Assembly (NCBI RefSeq): GCF_024436175.1
Contig: NZ_JANFQP010000001.1
Coordinates: forward strand, 1,116,001-1,180,000
Direction of reading: 5' to 3'
Length of the DNA: 64,000 nt
DNA from: Kaistella montana
GTDB lineage: Bacteria; Bacteroidota; Bacteroidia; Flavobacteriales; Weeksellaceae
Notes under the pieces: generated by a model
Database searches by the model: none
What the model was told of the DNA's origin: nothing
Seen by the model: only the letters and a program-made list of their open reading frames with translations
Shown: positions 24,375-34,051 of the stretch, piece after piece
How positions within the stretch are numbered: the first letter of the stretch is position 1
Layout of the letters: every line of letters starts with the position of its first letter
Translations under genes and position numbers: made by a program

Positions 24375-27194
24375 ATGAAAATATTTTTTTGCGGTTTTAT
24401 GCTGATTACGAATATTGTTGCGATTTCTGCGCAACAAGACAGCATCTACATTGAAGCCAAAATCCCTGAAAACAAAAAGCAAATTACTGTACATCAGAAG
24501 ATTACTTACTATAACAATACTGAAAATGATTTAGAGCAAATTAAACTTCTAAACTGGATTTCTGCCTACAAAACCCGAAACACATCGCTAGTTTACCGCA
24601 AATTGGAAGATCGAAAAAGCGATTTGCACTTTGCAAAACCCGAAGAATTAGGCAGTGTAGAAAACCTTAACATCGAGATTGAAGGGAAACCTGTTGCGGG
24701 AATTGACGCTTCATTGGAAAATATTTTCGTTCCGCTTTCTACTAAACTAGCGCCCGGAAAAAAAGTAAAAATCACCTTAAATTATCAGCTGAACTTGCCT
24801 TCGCAGAAATTTACCGGATACGGAAGCGACGGAAAAAAAGTGGCTTTGAAATATTTTTTTCTGGTTCCCGATGGCTTCGACCAAGAAAACCAAAATCAGA
24901 AAAACTTCATTGATATTGAAGAAAATCAAAACCCTGGAAATCACTGGAAAGTAAACTTCGACATTCCCGTAAACCATTATTCACAAAGCAATCTTCAGGA
25001 AATTCAGCCCAATTATTTCGAAGGTAATTTGGTGAATGATCCCGAATTTTTGATTTCAGAAAACAACTTTCCGACGATTACTACTTTAATTAATGGACAA
25101 AAAATATTGGTTCAATTCGGATATCATTTGACGGAAACCGAAAAGCAAAATCTGGAATTTTATCTTCCGCTACAGCTTAATTTCATCAAAGTAAAAACCG
25201 GTTTTCTGCCCTCGAAAGTCTTTATCAGTGAGAAATTCCGCGAATCGGAAAACTTCACAGGTTTGGATGACATCAAATTCTGGAAATTCCGTTATCCACT
25301 CTTTACCGAAGCTGAAAAAATCGATCTTAATTACTTCAGTATTTTGTCGAAAAAAGTGGTCGAACAATCTGCCATTTTCGAAAAAAATTCCGATCACTGG
25401 TTGATGAATGGCTTGAAAACCTATCTCGAAATACAGTACATCGAAAGGTATTACAAAGACCGAAAATTATTGGGTGATTTACCGGAAAACATGTCGGTTT
25501 TCGGACTTAAACCTTTAAAAATATTTCATGCCTCAAAATTGAAGCTTTCTGAAAGATACGGACTTGCGTACCAATACATTATGACGCAAAACCTGGATCA
25601 ACGCATTGGCGAAAACTATGAATCACTAAGTAATTTCAATGCTACAGCGATCAGCCATTTCGAAACCGGAAGTCTGTTTTCTTTTATTGCGGAAAAAATG
25701 GGAAAAGAGAAATTTGATGATTTTGTGATTTCTTTTTTACACAAAAATGCAGGAAAGCCAATCGATAAAAAAGTTTTTTTGGATGAATTGACGCTCGCTT
25801 CCGGATATTCTTCAGATTTTTTAGAGGAATTTATACAACATAAAAACCGGGTGAATTTCCAATTAAAGCGTTTCAAAAGAATCGACAATGATTTCCAAGT
25901 AAAAGTGGCCAAAAATACCGAACACACCATTCCTTTCAAAATAGAAACTGAGAAAAAAGAAGGTGAAAAATCCGAATTTTGGTTTGATACTGATGATTCC
26001 AAAGCATCGAAGGTTTATAATATTCCTCAAGCTGATGCCGAAAAAATTGTGATTAACAGCGGCTATATTTTCCCTGAGAAAAACTTCCGCGACAATTATC
26101 TTTATACAAAAGGTGTATTTGCAAATACCAAAAAAATACGGCTTAAAGTTTTTAAAGACATTCCGAATCCTGAGTTTAATGAAGTTTATCTGAATCCGAG
26201 AGTTAATTTCAATGTTTACGACAGGGTTTTGGTAGGATTAAATTTTAAGAACACCTCTCTTTTCGAGCGTAAATTTAATTATTCATTCACCCCTTATTTC
26301 AGTTCAGGAACGGGGAAACTTACCGGTTCCGGCGGAGTTTCATATTCTTTTCAGCCTGCTGAGAGTTTCTACAGAAGTTTGGATGTGGGCGTTTCGGGTT
26401 CTTATTTTCATTATGATTATGATTTGACTTATCGAAAATTTTCAGCTTTCGCCAATTTTAATTTCAGCAAAAACCCTCGAAGCGACATCGGCAGAAGTTT
26501 AGGGCTTTCCTATAATTTTTTCGAAAAAGAACTCACTCCTGCGATGGTTGCAGCTAATGAATACGGCAAATACAACCTTTGGAATCTGGGTTACGGATAT
26601 TCGGACAGAAGACTCATTCATGAAAAATACCTGAGCGGAAACCTTCAATGGATGGAAGATTTTCAGAAAATTTCGGGAGAAGCTTTCTACCGTTGGGAAT
26701 TTGCCAAGGACAAAAAAGTGAGTTTCCGGTTTTTCGGAGGTTACTTTATCACCAATAAAACCAAGAACAATTTGTTTGATTACGGAATTTCGAAGGTTTC
26801 GAATTATGCGTTTTCTTACGGACTTTTGGGCCAAAGTGCAACGAGCGGATTGCTTTCACAGCAGTTGATTTTGGCAGAAGGCGGTTTCAAATCTTATCTC
26901 GGCAACACCGCCAATCAGTGGATTACTTCGGTGAATGTAGATTCTCACGTTTGGCGATGGTTTAATGTGTATGCGGATGCGGGAGTTTACAAAAACCGGT
27001 TGCAAGATCCGCAATTCATTTGGGATTCCGGGGTAAAGGTGAAGGTGATTCCGGATTTTCTGGAAGTTTATTTTCCGGTGCAGAGTTCGCTTGGTTTTGA
27101 GCCTTCGTTTAAAGATTATGGGAAGAGAATACGTTTTACTTTGGTACTGAATTTCTCTGCCGTAACCAATTATTTCAGGAGAGGATGGTTTTGA
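24375..27194 (+). CDS. M1-peptidase-like domain fused to outer-membrane beta-barrel; active site not found
   Basis: This 939-residue exported protein has a signal peptide ending AISAQ at about residue 20. Residues of about 20-590 resemble the gluzincin/M1 aminopeptidase layout: an N-terminal beta domain, then a helical region with NGLKTYLEIQYIE (about 345-357) at the place where M1 enzymes have the EGFA helix. No HExxH zinc motif is present before it and no GxMEN motif, so it should be inactive. Residues of about 620-939 are a run of alternating aromatic strands ending in a C-terminal phenylalanine (RRGWF), typical of an outer-membrane barrel. The function is unknown; it could be a receptor or assembly factor. 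Confidence 0.72.
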   Translation: MKIFFCGFMLITNIVAISAQQDSIYIEAKIPENKKQITVHQKITYYNNTENDLEQIKLLNWISAYKTRNTSLVYRKLEDRKSDLHFAKPEELGSVENLNIEIEGKPVAGIDASLENIFVPLSTKLAPGKKVKITLNYQLNLPSQKFTGYGSDGKKVALKYFFLVPDGFDQENQNQKNFIDIEENQNPGNHWKVNFDIPVNHYSQSNLQEIQPNYFEGNLVNDPEFLISENNFPTITTLINGQKILVQFGYHLTETEKQNLEFYLPLQLNFIKVKTGFLPSKVFISEKFRESENFTGLDDIKFWKFRYPLFTEAEKIDLNYFSILSKKVVEQSAIFEKNSDHWLMNGLKTYLEIQYIERYYKDRKLLGDLPENMSVFGLKPLKIFHASKLKLSERYGLAYQYIMTQNLDQRIGENYESLSNFNATAISHFETGSLFSFIAEKMGKEKFDDFVISFLHKNAGKPIDKKVFLDELTLASGYSSDFLEEFIQHKNRVNFQLKRFKRIDNDFQVKVAKNTEHTIPFKIETEKKEGEKSEFWFDTDDSKASKVYNIPQADAEKIVINSGYIFPEKNFRDNYLYTKGVFANTKKIRLKVFKDIPNPEFNEVYLNPRVNFNVYDRVLVGLNFKNTSLFERKFNYSFTPYFSSGTGKLTGSGGVSYSFQPAESFYRSLDVGVSGSYFHYDYDLTYRKFSAFANFNFSKNPRSDIGRSLGLSYNFFEKELTPAMVAANEYGKYNLWNLGYGYSDRRLIHEKYLSGNLQWMEDFQKISGEAFYRWEFAKDKKVSFRFFGGYFITNKTKNNLFDYGISKVSNYAFSYGLLGQSATSGLLSQQLILAEGGFKSYLGNTANQWITSVNVDSHVWRWFNVYADAGVYKNRLQDPQFIWDSGVKVKVIPDFLEVYFPVQSSLGFEPSFKDYGKRIRFTLVLNFSAVTNYFRRGWF

Positions 27195-27229
27195 GAAGCT
27201 TGATGTTGGGTGATGCATGCAAATATCAA

Positions 27230-27262
27230 CAAAAAAGCCGCTTTTTTCTAAAGCGGCTTTCA
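27230..27262 (-). terminator. Rho-independent terminator for T9SS cargo gene
   Basis: An 11-bp stem AAAGCCGCTTT / AAAGCGGCTTT (27234-27244 with 27250-27260); on the minus strand it is followed by a T run. It lies between convergent genes and may serve both. Confidence 0.85.
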
Positions 27263-27280
27263 AAATATTTATAAAAAATA

Positions 27281-28063
27281 TTAGTTTTTGATTACTTTTC
27301 TGCTCATTTTCGCAGAACCGTTATCTACAGTAACGATATAAGTTCCTTTCGCCATTGAAGAAGTGTTGATTGCTTCACCATTGCTCACTCTGTTTGAGCT
27401 TACCAATCTTCCTTCAGCTGAATAAATATTTACCGTAGCTCTTTCTGGAAGCATTACTCTCAACTCATTACCAACGATCGTGTTCATTTTTACGGCTTTG
27501 TCGAACGACTTTACATCAGTAACAGCCATAGTAGATTTGTCTGCAAAAAGTACATCATCAACATAAATCACTCCACCATTGTTAGTTGCGCTTTCACCAT
27601 AAACTCTTAAACCTGGTCTTGCAACGGTTGCTCCTGCATTTGGCATAGCTTCCGCAGTGAAAAATTTCCACTCTGGAGAGTCTACAGAAAAATCTGCAGC
27701 CTGCATAGCGTTTGCACCTGTATCTGCTGTATTTCTAAATTGATTCCAGTACTTAAATTTCGCATTTGGAGTATTGTCTAAATACCATCCTGAAAACACG
27801 TAAGTTTTAGTAAGATCTACCGGAATATCGGTAGTTGGACTGATTGTTCTGTTACCTGATGCAGAAGCTGGAGCAGTAATTCCAACTGCAAAAGTTCCAC
27901 TATGTGCATTTGCACCAGTACCCTGAACAATTGTAGTACCTGTAACGAACCAACCATCTGGAGCCGTACCAGTCCAAGCCTCAAATCCTGGATTTGGCAT
28001 TAAATTTTGTGCAGATACCGCTGCAACGGCTGTAATTCCTAAAATTGTAAAGATTTTTTTCAT
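27281..28063 (-). CDS. T9SS type A sorting-domain secreted protein with carbohydrate-binding-like fold
   Basis: This 260-residue cargo protein has a signal peptide ending VSAQN at about residue 19. The middle (about residues 22-175) looks like a galactose-binding/CBM4_9-type jelly roll (NPGFEAWTG at its start, GGVIYVDDV near its end). The last about 75 residues are a type A T9SS C-terminal domain: VNIYSAEGRLV, then MAKGTYIVTV and a basic end KMSRKVIKN. It should be exported through the type IX system and attached to or released from the surface. A full promoter and terminator flank it, so it is monocistronic. Confidence 0.9.
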   Translation of the reverse strand: MKKIFTILGITAVAAVSAQNLMPNPGFEAWTGTAPDGWFVTGTTIVQGTGANAHSGTFAVGITAPASASGNRTISPTTDIPVDLTKTYVFSGWYLDNTPNAKFKYWNQFRNTADTGANAMQAADFSVDSPEWKFFTAEAMPNAGATVARPGLRVYGESATNNGGVIYVDDVLFADKSTMAVTDVKSFDKAVKMNTIVGNELRVMLPERATVNIYSAEGRLVSSNRVSNGEAINTSSMAKGTYIVTVDNGSAKMSRKVIKN

Positions 28064-28089
28064 AATAAAAATTTAAAAGTTAATTTAGT

Positions 28090-28118
28090 CAAATTTACAA
28101 AAAAAATGATATCAGCAA
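28090..28118 (-). promoter_or_regulatory. Complete -33/-7 promoter for T9SS cargo gene
   Basis: On the minus strand TTG (28116-28118) is followed after 18 bp by TAAATTTG (28090-28097), matching the Bacteroidota housekeeping promoter; the -7 element lies 26 bp from the start codon. Confidence 0.7.
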
Positions 28119-28288
28119 TGAATACTTGCATAAATTAACAGAAAGTTAATTATCATTATGCTTGAGAAATAATTCGTTTAAATAACATCCTAATTTATTC
28201 CTTTTATTTCAAATTTCTCAACCCAAAAACAAAAACAATTTTAAAGGCAGTTTTTCGTTACTTTTACACACCTTATTTTTAAGAAATT

Positions 28289-31200
28289 TTGGCGAGAAAA
28301 TTACTTTTATTTATTTTCATGGTTGCTGCATTTTGTCTTACAAATGCTCAGATTTTCACATGGAAAAATCCCAATTTTCCGAAAGATTCCACCAAAAAAG
28401 ATTCCGTAATAGCTGCAAAAATCGACCTGGATTTCTTCACCAAAGACACGCTCGATTTCATTCGAACGCCTGATAAATTCATTCTTGACGAAGGAATTTT
28501 GGTTAAAAATACGCGTTCTCAAATCTTGGAAGATCTCAATTCCAAAGGTTCTATCATCCGTGGAATTACGTTTGGCAACAACCAAGGACAAAGCGTTCAA
28601 AGTTCGATGGATTTGCAGATTTCAGGGAAATTATCCAAAGACGTTTCGGTTTTGGCGTCGATTTCCGATCACAATTTGCCCATTCAAGCCGATGGATACA
28701 CGCAAACTTTAGAAGAATTCGACAAAATCTACATGCAACTCAACATCAAAGATCGCTCAATTTTGCGTGCCGGACATTTAGATTTGCTCGATGAAAACAC
28801 CTATTTCGGACGTTATCAAAGGCGAAGTATGGGAATGCAGTTTCAGACTAATTTCGGGAAAGAAAACAAAACTTTTGTAGATGTTTCAGCGGGATTTGCC
28901 CGAAGCGAATTTCACCGAATTCGTTTTCAAGGCGTTGAAGGAAATCAAGGTCCATACCGATTGAATGGGAAAAATGGCGAGCAATTCATTACCATCATTT
29001 CCGGATCGGAGCAGGTTTTCATCGACGGAATTTTGATGAAACGTGGTGAAAATCAGGATTATGTGATCAATTACAACACCGGAGAAATCACATTTACCAG
29101 TTTCCGGCCGATTTTTAAGCAGAATTTTATTACGATTTCATACAATTACGCCAACCGAAATTACATCCGATTTTTGGTTACGGGAAGCATTCAACATCAA
29201 CGGGAAAAAGCGAAATATGGTTTCAATTGGTTCGTGGAAAACGACAATAAAAACGCACCACTTTCATTAAATTTAAGCAAAGAAGACGAGCTAATTCTCG
29301 CCAATGCGGGTAACGATTCCAACCAAATGTATGCGCCTTCCGGAACGGTTTCGGAATATGATGTGAACAAAGTTCTTTACCAAATCATCGAAAATCCGAA
29401 CGGAAATTATTATGAATTTTCGACCGATCAAACGCAGACTTTGTATCAAGTTTCTTTCACTTATTTTGGTGCAAATTCCGGCGATTATCGCATCAAACAA
29501 ACCACCAACAATGGGCGAGTTTTCGAATATGTGGGCAATAATTTGGGCGATTACAAAGCCGTTCGAAAATTACCGGCTCCACAAAAAACTCAGGTTTTCT
29601 CAGGAAATACCGAATTTTTATTAAAAGATGGAAAAGTGGGCGCCGATTTCTCGCTCAGTAATTACGATGTGAACCTTTTTTCGTCGAAAGATGCACATCA
29701 AAACGTCGGTTATGCCGGAAGAGTTTTCGGTTTTAAAACTTTCACTAAAAACAACTGGAAAGGAACGCCAAGTTTTGAATTTCAGCACATTAATTCGCAA
29801 TTTCATATTTTAGATAGAATTAATGATGTTGAATTTTCGCGGGATTTCAATTTGAATCAAGAATTTAATCAAATCACACAGAATCGATTGATTTTCAGTT
29901 TTTTAAACCAATGGAAAAACCAATCCTATTTAAATTATAAAATCAACTACCTCGATGAAAAGGAAAATTATCGCGGGATAAAAAACGATCTTGATTTTGG
30001 CTTTAAAAAAGGAAAAACAAGCATGAAAGGAAACTTTTCTTACCTCGATACGAAAGCGACTTTTCAGAATACACAATATTTGCGAAGTGGCATTATTACT
30101 GAGTATTCCACCGAAAAAGGAAGTTGGGGAATCGGTGCGAATATGGAAAACAATGTGAAAAAGTTCAACGAAACTCAGCTTTTGGATGTGAGCAGTTTCC
30201 GGTGGAAAGAAGCATTTATTCAGAAAAAAATCGGTGATTCGACACGTACGAAATTGCTCGCGAAAGCTTATTTTCGAGACAATGATTCGGTACGGAAAAA
30301 TTCATTAGAAAACATGAATCACATTTTGGGAATTGTAGCGGAAAGTCAAATCATTAAAACCGAAAAAACTACGCTCAACGCTTTAATTCATTACCGAAAA
30401 TTCTATTATCAGAACGAGGAAGTCGCCGAAAATTTCAACCAAGATTTTGTGGTCGGAAACTTGATGTACAACCAACAATTGTTTCGAAATGGGATGCGTT
30501 TGCAGGCTTTTTATGAATTAGGAAATGGACAGGAAGCTCAGCGCGAGTTTCAGTATATCAAAGTAACCGACGGACAAGGCGTGTACAAATGGACCGATTA
30601 TAACGGCGACGGGATACAACAACTGGACGAATTTGAAACCGCTGAATATGCTGATTTGGCACAGTACATAAGGGTTTACACCAATACGGTGAATTATTTA
30701 CCTTCTAATAAAAATAAATTGCAACTGGCTTTATTTGTGAATCCGTCGGTGGTTTTCAACTCGGAAAACCGGTTTTTGAAACGGTGGAATTTTAATATTT
30801 CCCTCAATTCTCAAAATTCATTTTATAAAAGAGATCGGGTTTTTGTGCTCAATCCTTTTGAAAAAAATGAAGATCAGATTCTTAAAAATCAAAATCTACT
30901 CGCTTCTGTACAATTCAATCCTACGGAAAAGTCCGGCTGGAATGGGAATTACCGTTTTATTGCCAACGATAATCTGATCAATGCGAATTTCAGTAATGAG
31001 GAAAGGTCACAGACTTCACATTTCCTGAATTTGGGTTATTGGTTCAATAAAAATTTCCGTATAGATTGGGAAAACTCGGCGCATCAAATAGGAAATGTGT
31101 CGCAGCTTTTCAATTCGAGAGATTATCTTTTGAATAATTTCGAAACAAAACCGAAAGCAACTTATAAATTCACCGAAAAACTGCAAGCTGAAATTTCCTC

Positions 31201-31522
31201 CGCATGGCGACAAAAAACCCGAAAAGACGGTGAAGAGCTCCTAAAAACCCTTGATTTAACCGGAAGTTTGCAGTGGGATTGGAGAAAAACATCGGTTCGG
31301 GGGAATTTTTCTTTTATTAATAATGATTTCACGGGGAATAATTTCACGATCGTCGGAAACCAAATGCTTGATGGCTTAAAACCAGGAAAAAACCAGGTTT
31401 GGTCGGTATTTTTGCAACAAGCGGTGAATTCATTGATTCAACTCAACGTCAACTACGAAGGTAGAAATTCTGGGGAACGAACCATTCATATTGGATCTGT
31501 TCAGGTGAAGGCGAGTTTTTAA
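28289..31522 (+). CDS. Large outer-membrane beta-barrel protein, SprA-like region, TTG start
   Basis: This 1077-residue exported protein has a signal peptide (about residues 1-20, ending TNAQ). The early region SIIRGITFGNNQGQSV and ISDHNLPIQADGYTQTL (about residues 87-135) closely follows, from memory, repeated segments of SprA, the giant T9SS translocon barrel. The rest is a long series of amphipathic strands with many aromatic ends, finishing in a C-terminal phenylalanine (VQVKASF). SprA is over 2300 residues, so this is a shorter relative, not SprA itself. The start is TTG at 28289, which keeps a basic signal-peptide N-region; the ATG at 28319 would cut into the signal peptide. Function unknown. 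Confidence 0.75.
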   Translation: MARKLLLFIFMVAAFCLTNAQIFTWKNPNFPKDSTKKDSVIAAKIDLDFFTKDTLDFIRTPDKFILDEGILVKNTRSQILEDLNSKGSIIRGITFGNNQGQSVQSSMDLQISGKLSKDVSVLASISDHNLPIQADGYTQTLEEFDKIYMQLNIKDRSILRAGHLDLLDENTYFGRYQRRSMGMQFQTNFGKENKTFVDVSAGFARSEFHRIRFQGVEGNQGPYRLNGKNGEQFITIISGSEQVFIDGILMKRGENQDYVINYNTGEITFTSFRPIFKQNFITISYNYANRNYIRFLVTGSIQHQREKAKYGFNWFVENDNKNAPLSLNLSKEDELILANAGNDSNQMYAPSGTVSEYDVNKVLYQIIENPNGNYYEFSTDQTQTLYQVSFTYFGANSGDYRIKQTTNNGRVFEYVGNNLGDYKAVRKLPAPQKTQVFSGNTEFLLKDGKVGADFSLSNYDVNLFSSKDAHQNVGYAGRVFGFKTFTKNNWKGTPSFEFQHINSQFHILDRINDVEFSRDFNLNQEFNQITQNRLIFSFLNQWKNQSYLNYKINYLDEKENYRGIKNDLDFGFKKGKTSMKGNFSYLDTKATFQNTQYLRSGIITEYSTEKGSWGIGANMENNVKKFNETQLLDVSSFRWKEAFIQKKIGDSTRTKLLAKAYFRDNDSVRKNSLENMNHILGIVAESQIIKTEKTTLNALIHYRKFYYQNEEVAENFNQDFVVGNLMYNQQLFRNGMRLQAFYELGNGQEAQREFQYIKVTDGQGVYKWTDYNGDGIQQLDEFETAEYADLAQYIRVYTNTVNYLPSNKNKLQLALFVNPSVVFNSENRFLKRWNFNISLNSQNSFYKRDRVFVLNPFEKNEDQILKNQNLLASVQFNPTEKSGWNGNYRFIANDNLINANFSNEERSQTSHFLNLGYWFNKNFRIDWENSAHQIGNVSQLFNSRDYLLNNFETKPKATYKFTEKLQAEISSAWRQKTRKDGEELLKTLDLTGSLQWDWRKTSVRGNFSFINNDFTGNNFTIVGNQMLDGLKPGKNQVWSVFLQQAVNSLIQLNVNYEGRNSGERTIHIGSVQVKASF

Positions 31523-31535
31523 GAGGAAACGAAAA

Positions 31536-32732
31536 TTAGTCCTCATAAATCACATATTTGCTTCTGATTTTCTGAAAGTTGGCAAGATCGTTTTTCCAAG
31601 AATCCTTGATTTCTTCGGCAGTTTTTCCTGCTATGATCTGCTTTCTCAATTCATCCGAACCTGCTAATTTATCAAAGAACAGATTCTTTAAAAAGAAATT
31701 TTGATCTTTGTTTTTATAATTTTTGTAGGCAGATAACAACCAATCTATATTCAATTCTCGCCAATCGGGATTTGTTGTTGAAAGATTTTCTCCGTAACAT
31801 AATTTTCCGTTTAAGAAAGGATCTTTCGCACCAAAATTAGGTCTTGGAGTAAACTGATAAGGCATATTTTTCGTCCATGGACTTCCGTAAATCTGGAAAG
31901 GCAAATCGGTACCGCGACCAACGGAAACTTGCGTACCTTCGAAGAAGCAAAGACTTGGATATAAGTTAATGGCAGTATCATTTGGCAAGTTTGGTGATGG
32001 TTTGTCTGAAACCCCATAACGCTGCTTTTTGTGGTAATTCAACATCGGAATTAACGTGTATTTCGCCTGAACTTTGTTATTCAGCCATTGTTCACCGTTT
32101 ACCATTTTACCATATTCACCAATCGTTAAACCATACACCACGGGAATATTGTGCATTCCTATAAAACTTTTCCATTCGTTTTTCATCAGTGGACCATCGA
32201 TGTAACCATCATGTGGATTCGGACGATCGAGAACGATTACTTCCACGTTATTTTCTGCCGCAGCTTCCATCACATAAGTTAAGGTAGAAATATAAGTGTA
32301 AAAACGAACTCCAACATCCTGAATATCAAATAAAACCACATCAATATCTTTCAATTGTTCCGGTTTCGGTTTTTTATTGCTACCGTAAAGTGACACAATT
32401 GGGATTCCGGTTTTGGTATCAACACCGTTTTTTACGTGTTCACCAGCATCAGCATCACCACGAAAGCCATGTTCCGGTGCGAAAATGGATTTTATTTTGA
32501 CCTTATTTTTCACTAAAAAATCCACCAAAAAAGTTTTATCCTGCAACAATCCGGTTTGGTTGGTAACCACGGCAATCGTTTTATCTTTCAGTAACGGAAG
32601 GTAAAGTTCAGGTCGATCAGCACCGGTTTTGAAGCAATTATCTGCTGAATTTTGTGCAAAATTTAAAGGGCAAAACCCAAAATAAATTAGCACAAGTAGA
32701 AGTAAATCTTTAAATTTGAGTTTTAAATTCAT
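31536..32732 (-). CDS. DUF1343/NamZ-type exo-beta-N-acetylmuramidase family protein
   Basis: This 398-residue exported protein has a hydrophobic signal segment (about residues 8-26, ending NFAQN). Family hallmarks are APEHGFRGDADAG, VVLFDIQDVGVRFYTY, VLDRPNPHDG and EGTQVSVGRGTD. NamZ enzymes release MurNAc from the ends of peptidoglycan fragments, so a role in muropeptide salvage is likely. The ATG at 32732 is used because it gives a normal signal peptide; an in-frame ATG at 32957 would run 220 bp into the divergent permease gene. The likely -7 element (32778-32785) is also within that gene. Confidence 0.9.
   Translation of the reverse strand: MNLKLKFKDLLLLVLIYFGFCPLNFAQNSADNCFKTGADRPELYLPLLKDKTIAVVTNQTGLLQDKTFLVDFLVKNKVKIKSIFAPEHGFRGDADAGEHVKNGVDTKTGIPIVSLYGSNKKPKPEQLKDIDVVLFDIQDVGVRFYTYISTLTYVMEAAAENNVEVIVLDRPNPHDGYIDGPLMKNEWKSFIGMHNIPVVYGLTIGEYGKMVNGEQWLNNKVQAKYTLIPMLNYHKKQRYGVSDKPSPNLPNDTAINLYPSLCFFEGTQVSVGRGTDLPFQIYGSPWTKNMPYQFTPRPNFGAKDPFLNGKLCYGENLSTTNPDWRELNIDWLLSAYKNYKNKDQNFFLKNLFFDKLAGSDELRKQIIAGKTAEEIKDSWKNDLANFQKIRSKYVIYED
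32711..32718 (+). promoter_or_regulatory. -7 element for LolC/E-type permease, inside the namZ-like gene
   Basis: TAAATTTG matches TAnnTTTG. It lies 18 bp before the TTG at 32737 and within the first codons of the divergent DUF1343 gene, and it overlaps the alternative TTG at 32716. Confidence 0.55.
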
Positions 32733-32736
32733 CTGC

Positions 32737-33966
32737 TTGAAATTTCCATTATATTTTTCTAAAAAAATAGCTTTTTCCAAAGATAACAAAAATAATCTTT
32801 CACGGGTTATTGTCTTTATTGGTCGGCTTTCCGTTGCGTTAGGCGTTATTGTTTCCTTAATCACGGTTTCCACCGGTTTGGGTTCCAAAAAAGCAATTAA
32901 AGAAAGAATGGCCGATTTTTCCGGGCATATTTCCATCAAATCCGAACAATCCAACAATTCTTATAATTCTTCAATTCTGAATACGGAAGGGCTTCAGCTT
33001 AATAAAATAAAGGCTTTACCCGATGTAGCTTCTACCCAAAGTTATGTTTCAGTAAGTGGAATTTTAAGGAACGAACATAATTTTGCAGGAATTATTTTCA
33101 AAGGAATCGGAAAAGATTTTGATGCCGAAAGATTTCAAAAATTTTTGATCACCGGAACCACTCCGAAAGTCACCGAAAAAGGTTTTAACAACGGAATTTG
33201 CATCTCTCAAAAAATCGCCAATGATTTGCATCTGAACGTGAAAGACAGTATCGTAGCGATTTTTTCCAAAGAAAATCAAAGTCCGCTTTACCGAAAATTT
33301 GAAGTGGTAGGAATTTACAAAACCGATATTAAAATGATTGATGATTTATTCGTCATCGGTGGGATTAATCATGCTCGAAGAATTCAGGGGATGAAAAACA
33401 ACGAAGTCGGCGGCGTAGACGTTTTCCTAAAAAACATTAACAATATTGATGATGATGCACCAAGAATCGACGAACTCGCAGGCTACAAAAATTACACGGT
33501 AAAAGCGACCGACGAGTATCCTCAAATTATGGATTTCATAGCGATTTTCGATACCAATATTGCTTTAATCATTATCATCATGCTCGTTGTAGTCATCATC
33601 AATATCGTGATGGTACTATTAATATTGATTATCGAACGCACCAATTCTATCGGAATGCTGAAAACTTTGGGAGCGAGCAATGGGCAGATTCGTACAATTT
33701 TTATTAATTATACTTTGTTGATCATGATTCCAGGATTGATTGTCGGGAATTTCATTGGATTAGGATTTTTGCTTTTACAAAAATATTTTGGCATTATTAA
33801 ATTAAATCCCGAAAACTATTATTTAAGCGTAGTTCCGGTTGATCTCAATATTATTTACATCCTTTCCATTTCACTAGGAATGCTTATTGTGTCGGCTATT
33901 TCACTTATTTTACCAAGCTATTTAATCAGTAAAATTTCTCCGGTAAAAGCTATTAAATACAATTAA
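32737..33966 (+). CDS. FtsX/LolC-E type ABC transporter permease
   Basis: This 409-residue inner-membrane protein begins KFPLYFSKKIAFSK, then has one membrane helix (about residues 35-55), a periplasmic domain of about 220 residues (MacB-like), and three C-terminal helices, the layout of LolC/LolE and FtsX permeases. The cognate ATPase is not in the window. In the lipoprotein-release pathway such a protein would extract lipoproteins from the inner membrane; this is inferred from layout. There is no ATG; TTG at 32737 is preferred over TTG at 32716 because the latter lies inside the -7 element. Confidence 0.82.
   Translation: MKFPLYFSKKIAFSKDNKNNLSRVIVFIGRLSVALGVIVSLITVSTGLGSKKAIKERMADFSGHISIKSEQSNNSYNSSILNTEGLQLNKIKALPDVASTQSYVSVSGILRNEHNFAGIIFKGIGKDFDAERFQKFLITGTTPKVTEKGFNNGICISQKIANDLHLNVKDSIVAIFSKENQSPLYRKFEVVGIYKTDIKMIDDLFVIGGINHARRIQGMKNNEVGGVDVFLKNINNIDDDAPRIDELAGYKNYTVKATDEYPQIMDFIAIFDTNIALIIIIMLVVVIINIVMVLLILIIERTNSIGMLKTLGASNGQIRTIFINYTLLIMIPGLIVGNFIGLGFLLLQKYFGIIKLNPENYYLSVVPVDLNIIYILSISLGMLIVSAISLILPSYLISKISPVKAIKYN
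32778..32785 (-). promoter_or_regulatory. -7 element for DUF1343/NamZ gene, inside the permease gene
   Basis: On the minus strand TATCTTTG matches TAnnTTTG, 45 bp upstream of the start at 32732 and inside the divergent permease coding region. Confidence 0.5.
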
Positions 33967-33978
33967 TTTTTAAAATTA

Positions 33979-33986
33979 TATCTTTG
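33979..33986 (+). promoter_or_regulatory. -7 element upstream of cysteine synthase-family gene
   Basis: TATCTTTG matches TAnnTTTG, 65 bp upstream of the start at 34052. Confidence 0.6.
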
Positions 33987-34051
33987 CAAATTCGTAATTA
34001 AATAAAATATTTTTACGAAAAATTCAATTTATAAAAGAAATTAAAATTTAT

